NCBI GenBank assembly: GCA_017469525.1
Contig: JAFUGG010000015.1
Location: 1-64,000, forward strand
DNA from: Bacteroidaceae bacterium
GTDB taxonomy: Bacteria > Bacteroidota > Bacteroidia > Bacteroidales > Bacteroidaceae
DNA length: 64,000 bases
Direction of reading: 5' to 3'
Below, one piece after another: positions 57,887 to 64,000 of the stretch. Made by a program: the position numbers and the translations under genes. The notes beneath the pieces were generated by a model. The model was given only the letters and a program-made list of their open reading frames with translations, was not told where the DNA came from and searched no databases. Numbering within the stretch: position 1 is the first letter of the stretch; each line of letters opens with the position of its first letter.

Positions 57887-58948
57887 TTAAGCGAGTTGGT
57901 ATATCGTGTTTAACTTCTTGATGTATTCCTTAGGATTAAATTGTTCTTCAATTGTCATCCTGGCAGCTTCTGATAACTGAGTTCTAAAAGAATTTTGCTC
58001 TTGCAGACGAATAATGGCATTGACTAAACTCTCAATATCATGAACTTTAATAAGTAAGCCATTGATACCATCTTTTACCACTTCAGGAATACTGCCAACG
58101 GGGGTCACTACAGGAACAGCACCGTAGCTCATGCTTTCTAAGAGGGATACGGGAAGCCCTTCGAAATATGAAGGTAATATAAAAACGTCTAATGAATTAA
58201 GAAACTCTTTTTTTGTATTGCCAGAAATTATCCCATCATATTCAAAGCCGCTACCAAGGTGATTCTTAAATGCGTTGATATATGTCTCTTCCTTGTCCTC
58301 AACTCCTGCAATTTTCAGTTTGAAGGGGATTCCTTTTGTAAGTAGGATTTTACTTGCTTCAAGCAATTCCTTCATTCCCTTTGCCTCTGTTATTCTGCCT
58401 AAATATCCTATTGTCAAGACTTGTGTGTTTTCAGTTTTAGTGATATTGTCACTTAGTTCTACACAGTTTGGCAATGAATAGACATTTTGAGGAGAGAACC
58501 TTAGAGATATGACATCCTTTTCATGTTCGCTGAGAACAATGAATGGCACGTCCCATTGGAATATGTGTTTTAGAACCTTATATAAGACAAAAGGAATATG
58601 TGAAGAATTCATATAAACTCCACCATGTACATGAACCACCATTTTTCTTCGCAGTTTTCTTGCTACCCTCATAAAAAAGAAGTCACGAATGATTGCTCCT
58701 GGAGATAATGGGAAATTATAGTGAATAACAGCATTGGGATAAGAACGGAGAAGAGACTTCCATGCATTAAGACTATTCCATAAACCAAGGAACCTTTTCA
58801 GGCCTCCCGGTTCGGAGTCTCTTTTCCCTAACTCGAAATGGATGTAGTTGCAATCCTTATTGTTGTTTACAATAAAGCTTGAAACAGCAGACACTCCTCC
58901 TAAAGAAACAGAAGGGTCTAAATTCGGAGATACGATGATTACATCCAT
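57887..58948 (-). CDS. GT4-type glycosyltransferase
   Basis: 353 residues, GT-B fold. The N-terminal domain begins MDVIIVSPNLDPSVSLGGVSAV and has VVHVHGGVYM. The C-terminal domain has TIGYLGRITEAKGMKELLEA, ILPSYFEGLPVSLLESMSYG (the E-x7-E type nucleotide-sugar motif) and PVVTPVGSIPEVVKDGINGLL. It is a retaining transferase of group 1; donor and acceptor are unknown. It lies 12 bases after the acetyltransferase gene. Confidence 0.9.
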   Translation of the reverse strand: MDVIIVSPNLDPSVSLGGVSAVSSFIVNNNKDCNYIHFELGKRDSEPGGLKRFLGLWNSLNAWKSLLRSYPNAVIHYNFPLSPGAIIRDFFFMRVARKLRRKMVVHVHGGVYMNSSHIPFVLYKVLKHIFQWDVPFIVLSEHEKDVISLRFSPQNVYSLPNCVELSDNITKTENTQVLTIGYLGRITEAKGMKELLEASKILLTKGIPFKLKIAGVEDKEETYINAFKNHLGSGFEYDGIISGNTKKEFLNSLDVFILPSYFEGLPVSLLESMSYGAVPVVTPVGSIPEVVKDGINGLLIKVHDIESLVNAIIRLQEQNSFRTQLSEAARMTIEEQFNPKEYIKKLNTIYQLA

Positions 58949-58960
58949 TATGTTAATTTA

Positions 58961-59572
58961 CTACAGCGTTGTATTTGAGAAGATGGATTCCAGTTCTTTT
59001 CTCGTATATCTTTCTTCTTCGGGATACAACGCAGATTCGTGTTCCATGATTTGCTCAATCGTCCACTTAAATTTAATAGGCTTGGCCGGCACTCCGCCAA
59101 CAATACAATATGGGGGAACATCCTTAGTGACAACTGCGCCAGCTCCTATAATTGCTCCCCGCCCAATTGTCACTCCGCAGAGTATGGTCACGTTCCTCCC
59201 TATCCAGGCGTCGGATTCTACTACAACATCTTTGTCGTAGCCGCATGGTTTTTCCTGCTCTGTAATTGATCGACCCAAGCGTCCCACTACCATTGCATGG
59301 TTTCCCGTGATGACACATAGTCCTTCGCCGACTAACGTATGGGGCTTCAAGATAAAGCGAGCGTTCGTGACCATTAGGTCGGCGTTCCTTAAATCATTAT
59401 CTTCATATATGAAAACGTTCTTGGGATTGTCAATCCTTAGGGGCGGCATCAGGGTGACATCATCGGCAATATAACCGAATCGACTACGCTTGCAACTTCC
59501 AAAATAGTCTCTATACAGAAAATATATACCTCTGATAAATCTGTTGTTTTTCAATTTGGATTTCAAACTCAT
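58961..59572 (-). CDS. Left-handed beta-helix acetyltransferase
   Basis: 203 residues. Hexapeptide repeats such as [33 protein letters not shown] with the terminal [12 protein letters not shown] place it in the maltose/galactoside and capsular sugar O-acetyltransferase group. His93 in ITGNHAMVV is in the usual place of the catalytic His. It probably acetylates a sugar of the repeat unit. The ATG at 59572 overlaps the preceding glycosyltransferase stop by 4 bases (ATGA); an ATG two codons earlier at 59578 is an alternative. Confidence 0.88.
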   Translation of the reverse strand: MSLKSKLKNNRFIRGIYFLYRDYFGSCKRSRFGYIADDVTLMPPLRIDNPKNVFIYEDNDLRNADLMVTNARFILKPHTLVGEGLCVITGNHAMVVGRLGRSITEQEKPCGYDKDVVVESDAWIGRNVTILCGVTIGRGAIIGAGAVVTKDVPPYCIVGGVPAKPIKFKWTIEQIMEHESALYPEEERYTRKELESIFSNTTL

Positions 59573-60657
59573 TTGCATATCTCCTTGTATAAATTGATGT
59601 AATCTTCCGTCATCCTATGCAACAGGAATTTCCTTTTGACGGTATTTGCTGCATTCTTTCCCATCTGAGCAAGTTTAATTGGGTCATCAATCAAAGAAGC
59701 AATCATGCAGGAAACTGTATCTGAAGTTTGTTCGTTAATGAGCTTTCCATTAATATCGTCTTCAATTATCTCGGGAGTACCACCTTTGTTGGTTGCAATA
59801 ACAGGAACTCCCCATGCCATTGACTCCATTATAGAGTTGGAAATGCCCTCGCCGTGATTAGAAGTTAATACTGTTAAATCACAAATTTGATATATTTCAT
59901 CAACATCATCCCTGCGACCAATCATCCTTAGATATTCACGTTCTTTGTCTCTTACTTGGCGATTATAATGTTCCCATTGTGGTCCTTTGCCAACAGCGAG
60001 GAATGTTATGTCTTGTCTTCTTTCAATAATTATCTTTGCTGCATCAATAAAACATTGCCAGTCTTTGTTCTGCCAAAAGGAAGCAACCATTGCAACAACA
60101 TATTTTGTATTGATTGCTAACTGTTCTTTTTTTGACTCGTGATCTACAATATTATTAAATCGTGCTTCATTATAACCATTATATATCAGTACGGATTTAA
60201 ATGCAGGCGTTTTATATGCCAGAAGTCCTGCTCTAGAGTTTGAAATGATTCTTATACAAACACGATTGCATATAAGATTGACAATTCCTTCGAGACCATT
60301 AGGAATATCGCAATCTGCTACGTAGGAAGCCAAGAATTTGAACTTGATAAAAGGTTTTACAAGCAATACGAAACCAGCCGACATCAAGCCCCATGCCTGA
60401 ACAATATCTGGTTTGAAGCCTTTTATCAGCTTATACATGATACAAATTGTTTGTAATTGTCCCAGTTTTTTGTCCTTTCGACCGAGAATTTCTATCTTAG
60501 CTGTTGTGTCATACAATTCATGATATGATACCCCATTGTCAATAACAATAACTTGTATGTCAGTAATACCCATATGGTTTAATCCCTGAATCAATTGCAG
60601 GCAGCGACGTTCTTTTCCCCCACCGCCGAAGGTATCAAGTATGTATGATATACGCAT
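59569..60657 (-). CDS. GT4-type glycosyltransferase
   Basis: 362 residues, GT-B fold. [25 protein letters not shown] is the N-terminal donor-side loop and [30 protein letters not shown] the C-terminal group 1 signature, with the motif for nucleotide-sugar binding. It is translationally coupled to the acetyltransferase gene and starts 17 bases after the acyltransferase-3 gene. Confidence 0.9.
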   Translation of the reverse strand: MRISYILDTFGGGGKERRCLQLIQGLNHMGITDIQVIVIDNGVSYHELYDTTAKIEILGRKDKKLGQLQTICIMYKLIKGFKPDIVQAWGLMSAGFVLLVKPFIKFKFLASYVADCDIPNGLEGIVNLICNRVCIRIISNSRAGLLAYKTPAFKSVLIYNGYNEARFNNIVDHESKKEQLAINTKYVVAMVASFWQNKDWQCFIDAAKIIIERRQDITFLAVGKGPQWEHYNRQVRDKEREYLRMIGRRDDVDEIYQICDLTVLTSNHGEGISNSIMESMAWGVPVIATNKGGTPEIIEDDINGKLINEQTSDTVSCMIASLIDDPIKLAQMGKNAANTVKRKFLLHRMTEDYINLYKEICK

Positions 60658-60674
60658 ACTAAATATACTATTTA

Positions 60675-61757
60675 TTAAATCATGTTAGGGTCGTGCGTAC
60701 AAGAAAGTTTTTTATTAATTACTCTCTGTGCAGCATTGTTAATAATGAATGCAAGCAATACTCCAACAACTACAACAATTGAATATTCTAAATACCGGCC
60801 ATAGAATACTGGCGAAGTAATATATGCTGGAATCAGTACAATCAAAATGCCATTAAGGGTGATGTTGGTTAAATAGGATTCAAGTGAGATTTTTCCTAAG
60901 AAATGAAGACTTTTGTCAACCCATGATCCTTTTGACCATCTTATCAGCGGTGTTAGAATATATAGTAAGATTGGAACAATAAGACAAAGACATTTCCAGA
61001 AGCCGAGGATGATAGATGAGAATATGCTGACAAATAAGAAAAAAGCCATTTTTGTTACAGTTAGTTGTTCCCCTTCTTTACAACTGGGTCCGATTGTTAG
61101 TCCTACAATAAAACTTGGGGTCCGGCTAAATGCACTTTGTATATTGTATGGCACACTTGTTGATGATTGGTCTTCAATAGGTATATTACTCAATATCATC
61201 AAGGCTATTATTATCCCCAGGGCAATTATCCATCTGTGTTTCCCAATAAGTGCTCTGTATAAAAAGGGTGCAACAAGATATAAAAGAACAATCAATGAAA
61301 CAAACCATGCTCCCCGATGAAACAGCCAGTACTCAAGAGTACTTAGGCAAAAAATACTATCGCATACAGAATACTCGCCTAAAAGCATAAATACCAAACA
61401 GGATGGAATGAAAACCATCAAATAGGGAATATAGATTCTATAAATTCTTCTTTTATAGAAAGACATATAGTCTTCCTTGCTGTTTAGATTGTTTCTGCTT
61501 AATGAATAATAGAGTCCTATGCCAGATAAGAACAAAAAAATGTCCACACCGATATTCCCAAAGCAAAACAGATAGCAAAGAGAATCAGGCATGATAACTT
61601 TTGACGCGCAAGAATGACAAATGATAATCATTATGGTTGCAATGCCCATCATTTGAGTCCTATAGATACTTAAGTCAGAAAGATTATATGTCATTTTTAT
61701 TATTAAACATCTGTTGAATTTGTTGAGTATATAAGTGAGATTATTTTTCTCACTCAT
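60675..61757 (-). CDS. Acyltransferase-3 family membrane protein
   Basis: 360 residues from the first ATG (61757); an ATG at 61694 would shorten it to 339 and still include all helices. About ten membrane helices. YRTQMMGIATIMIIICHSCA near the start carries the catalytic His of the family, and GNIGVDIFLFLSGIGLYYS the second conserved block. These proteins acylate extracytoplasmic sugars (O-acetylation and similar). It fits a role in decorating the polysaccharide of this locus. Confidence 0.88.
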   Translation of the reverse strand: MSEKNNLTYILNKFNRCLIIKMTYNLSDLSIYRTQMMGIATIMIIICHSCASKVIMPDSLCYLFCFGNIGVDIFLFLSGIGLYYSLSRNNLNSKEDYMSFYKRRIYRIYIPYLMVFIPSCLVFMLLGEYSVCDSIFCLSTLEYWLFHRGAWFVSLIVLLYLVAPFLYRALIGKHRWIIALGIIIALMILSNIPIEDQSSTSVPYNIQSAFSRTPSFIVGLTIGPSCKEGEQLTVTKMAFFLFVSIFSSIILGFWKCLCLIVPILLYILTPLIRWSKGSWVDKSLHFLGKISLESYLTNITLNGILIVLIPAYITSPVFYGRYLEYSIVVVVGVLLAFIINNAAQRVINKKLSCTHDPNMI

Positions 61758-61799
61758 TTCCTAAGATCTTTCTGATTATACTAATGAGATGGTGCTTGT

Positions 61800-62336
61800 T
61801 CAATCAGAGATTTTAATCTCCCCTTTTTTTAGGAACTTGTTTTCTGGCATGTTAAGCAAAAAGTCCTTCTTTGCTTTTCGGCTCATTTTTTTTGTATCAG
61901 TATTATACTGGAGATTCTTTTCAACGTATTCATCAAGTGTGCAAACATACTTTGCGGGGTTACCTGCTACCACGACATTGGATGGGACAGATTTTGTGAC
62001 GATACTGCCGGCGGCAATCAAGACGTTGTTACCAATGGTGACTCCCGGCATAATCTTTGATCCTGCCCCTACATATACTCTGTCCCCGAGAACGACTTTG
62101 CCAAAAAGGTCAAAGTTGGGATATTTGTCTCTGGCAACAAGAGCACCACCATGGGTGTATATTTTTGTGCCTTCGGTCAGCTGGCAAAAATTTCCAATAG
62201 ATATGAGATATGGTTCAGTGCTCCAAAACCGACTTGCTATTAGATTATGTTCACCCATTTTTACTCCAGCATCCCGAGCTTGCTTTTCAAGTGAAAAAAA
62301 GATGCGTTTGAATAGACGTATTATTTTGTGTTTCAT
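61800..62336 (-). CDS. Left-handed beta-helix acetyltransferase (serine-acetyltransferase-like)
   Basis: 178 residues. YTHGGALVARDKYPNFDLFGKVVLGDRVYVGAGSKIMPGVTIGNNVLIAAGSIVTKSVPSNVVVAGNPAKYV shows hexapeptide coils, with the His/Asp/Asn catalytic layout of NodL/CysE-like transferases. It most likely O-acetylates a sugar. It lies in the AT-rich locus, 63 bases after the next glycosyltransferase gene. Confidence 0.86.
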   Translation of the reverse strand: MKHKIIRLFKRIFFSLEKQARDAGVKMGEHNLIASRFWSTEPYLISIGNFCQLTEGTKIYTHGGALVARDKYPNFDLFGKVVLGDRVYVGAGSKIMPGVTIGNNVLIAAGSIVTKSVPSNVVVAGNPAKYVCTLDEYVEKNLQYNTDTKKMSRKAKKDFLLNMPENKFLKKGEIKISD

Positions 62337-62399
62337 TCTTTCCGGCTCAAGGAATATCCAACATGACCTACATAATAAAAGACATATATTGTCCCATTT

Positions 62400-63548
62400 C
62401 TAACGAACAATAGTAGTATCCGTAGAAATAGCATTCAGTAATTTTTGTGTTTCAATGAGTGAATTAAAATGCTTTAATGCGATATCAGCTCCTGTTTTTC
62501 CTATTTTTAATGCTTCCTTTGGGTTTTCTATAGCCCATAGTAATTTTTGAGCAAACATTTCTATGTTTGAAGGGGCAGATATAAGGGCAGATATGCCGTC
62601 TATAAGAAAATGAGTTATATCACCAACGGAAGTGATGACAATGGGATTTCCTGTTAATAGGTATTCACCCAATTTGGTGGGGAAACCGTATCTTGCTTGT
62701 AAATTATCAGGTCTTGCAAGAGCTAATACCTCTGCATCCTTTAGTATTTGTGGCATCTTCTCTGATGGAACGACACCAGTAAACACTATTCTGTCTTCTA
62801 TGCCAAGGTCTTTGATGAGTTTGAGATTGGTTGAAGTTTCCTTGCGTGAAGGCGTCTTTCCTATAATGTACAGCTTAATGTCGGTGCACTTACTGCATAT
62901 AATGGCAAAGGCTTTTATGAGCAAATCCACTCCATCCTTATTGTTCGAGGCTGTCCCACAATAGGCAATATACCTTTCTCTGTTTTGCGTTTTCTTAATA
63001 TCTTGAAACCGGTCGGCATTTACCATCATATTTATAATATGAATCTTTGAAGGATCCATGCCCAAACCCTCATAATACTCTTTGAGCGGCTTGGAGATGA
63101 CGAATAGACCGCATAGTCTATGTAGAGTTTCTTTAATTCCATTTTCAGATAAGGCTAGCAATGGATTCAAAAAACCAGCGCTCGCATCAGGGTGTTCTGT
63201 TCTCTCCGCATATACTTTAACACCTTTAACATTCTCGCACATTTTTGTCAAGAGACTCAGTGAGTATGTATAAACGATGTCACCTTCTTTCAACTTTTTT
63301 AGGAATATGCTAATGTATCGGAATAATGTAAGTCTGCGAAATATCCCTCGGTATAACATATAGGGACTCCACAGATATTCTACAGTGATATTTTTGAATT
63401 GTGATTGAATCCTGCTGTAATGATTGTCCGGGTGTATATATACTACGGTTGCCTTGATTCCCATTTTGTCGAGTGCATAATAGTATCCCTGCATCCTGTT
63501 TTCTAATGCAGTATTAGGACAATATTGAAAGTTTAGGAAATAAATCAT
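62400..63548 (-). CDS. GT4-type glycosyltransferase
   Basis: 382 residues, GT-B fold. The C-terminal domain has YIAYCGTASNNKDGVDLLIKAF, VVPSEKMPQILKDAEVLALARP (Glu motif) and GFPTKLGEYLLTGNPIVITSVGD, as in group 1 transferases. The N-terminal domain is hydrophobic in parts and may bind the membrane surface. It overlaps the flippase gene stop by 4 bases. Confidence 0.88.
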   Translation of the reverse strand: MIYFLNFQYCPNTALENRMQGYYYALDKMGIKATVVYIHPDNHYSRIQSQFKNITVEYLWSPYMLYRGIFRRLTLFRYISIFLKKLKEGDIVYTYSLSLLTKMCENVKGVKVYAERTEHPDASAGFLNPLLALSENGIKETLHRLCGLFVISKPLKEYYEGLGMDPSKIHIINMMVNADRFQDIKKTQNRERYIAYCGTASNNKDGVDLLIKAFAIICSKCTDIKLYIIGKTPSRKETSTNLKLIKDLGIEDRIVFTGVVPSEKMPQILKDAEVLALARPDNLQARYGFPTKLGEYLLTGNPIVITSVGDITHFLIDGISALISAPSNIEMFAQKLLWAIENPKEALKIGKTGADIALKHFNSLIETQKLLNAISTDTTIVR

Positions 63549-64000
63549 GTGCGTTTAACAAAAGTGTGGTAGAATATTGCCATTGAAAAGAAATATACTA
63601 ATGATGAAGAAATTCTTGTAATGATGGCTCCCCAGATACCGTAGTAGCAAACACCTATAGTGTAGCCAATGAGTGCAATGGTACCTGCAATGAATGCTCC
63701 GTTTCGTAGTGGTTTGCCTTGCCCATGAGCACCCAGAAAACGGTTGAATACATCGCCTAGGCCGTGAAATGTAAAGCCAATTGCAAGGAGGCATGCATAA
63801 AGCGCGACTTTGGAATATCTTTCATCGTAGAGCAAACCAACAACAGGAAAGATTAAAACAATAAATCCAATCAATGATATAAATGACAAAGAGAACGTTG
63901 AAAGGAGAATTTTTCGACTGATGCAGTTCTCATGGGCAAATCGTTTGAAATACGTTGTGCCAATTATGCTTGGTAACATCGCAAGTGGACCTGTTACTGT
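63545..64000 (-). CDS. Polysaccharide flippase (Wzx/MATE-like), C-terminal part
   Basis: The gene runs off the right edge; 144 codons from an internal Met at 63979 and seven more upstream are open to 64000. It is hydrophobic, with about four or five helices (LLSTFSLSFISLIGFIVLIF, LYACLLAIGFTFHGLGDV, GAFIAGTIALIGYTIGVCYYGIWGAIITRISSSLVYFFSMAIFY). Helix spacing and context are those of a Wzx-type lipid-linked oligosaccharide flippase. It is the most upstream gene of the leftward locus in this window. Confidence 0.75.
   Translation of the reverse strand, partial: TVTGPLAMLPSIIGTTYFKRFAHENCISRKILLSTFSLSFISLIGFIVLIFPVVGLLYDERYSKVALYACLLAIGFTFHGLGDVFNRFLGAHGQGKPLRNGAFIAGTIALIGYTIGVCYYGIWGAIITRISSSLVYFFSMAIFYHTFVKRT

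Overview
The window looks like a chromosome segment from a Bacteroidales bacterium, most likely Prevotella or a close relative. Four things point there. (1) Most gene starts are preceded by the Bacteroidetes promoter word TAnnTTTG (usually TATCTTTG or TACCTTTG), several with TTTG 18-20 bases upstream, and Shine-Dalgarno sites are weak or absent. (2) Rho carries a long Lys/Glu/Ala-rich insertion. (3) There are tandem C10 (interpain/streptopain-like) cysteine proteases with a conserved Prevotella-style C-terminal tail. (4) The Rnf complex, RseC, AsnA, a BtuB-like receptor and the DUF4965 glycosidase-like protein are typical of the group. No rRNA, tRNA, IS element or CRISPR array was seen.

Layout. 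1-4.8 kb: housekeeping and stress genes (HD protein, thioesterase, MsrA, a shortened MenA, an Fe-S-type flavodoxin reductase, a glutathione peroxidase lipoprotein), with an orphan signal-peptide ORF between msrA and menA. 4.9-8.3 kb: TPR protein and GlnRS. 8.4-14.9 kb: two paralogous secreted C10 proteases under one good promoter. 15.3-22.2 kb: galE and the rseC-rnfBCDGEA operon. 22.3-25.2 kb: ispE, a YihY/BrkB membrane protein and RNase P RNA. 25.6-31.4 kb: HtrA, then a compact operon of an exported protein, an HprK-like kinase, an S26B-like peptidase, a PqqD/RRE protein and a TRIC-DUF5103 fusion. 31.4-50.4 kb: aroC, an exported nuclease/phosphatase, a YgjP-like peptidase, a GHL10 glycosidase, asparaginase, UvrA, Rho, an ABC-F protein, AsnA, a TonB receptor, an amidase, an MCE protein and a fructokinase. 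50.5-64 kb: a DUF4965 glycosidase-like protein and an exopolysaccharide/O-antigen locus running leftward: partial flippase, glycosyltransferases, acyltransferases, two WecG-like transferases, a WbuC cupin, a PF14907-type nucleotidyltransferase and a WcaJ-like priming transferase. The part from about 57 kb to the end is visibly AT-richer and looks like the strain-variable, possibly transferred, section.

The most unusual content is in the non-coding DNA. Three intergenic regions hold a 70-bp modular palindrome built from TACATGTA and TGCAATTGCA alternating every 22 bp. Two further intergenic regions hold unrelated arrays of self-complementary units with exactly the same 22-bp period (upstream of ispE, and between wbuC and wecG). 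Another has two arrays of 11-bp units. Many other gaps carry short-word arrays (7, 8, 9 or 10 bp), and similar words occur in frame inside uvrA and a wecG-like gene, and less clearly in rho and the TRIC-DUF5103 linker. The best candidate for a protein system is the HprK-like/S26B/PqqD operon. It resembles the kinase-PqqD-nucleotidyltransferase sets known near some exopolysaccharide loci, and a PF14907-type nucleotidyltransferase is indeed present in the exopolysaccharide locus of this window.
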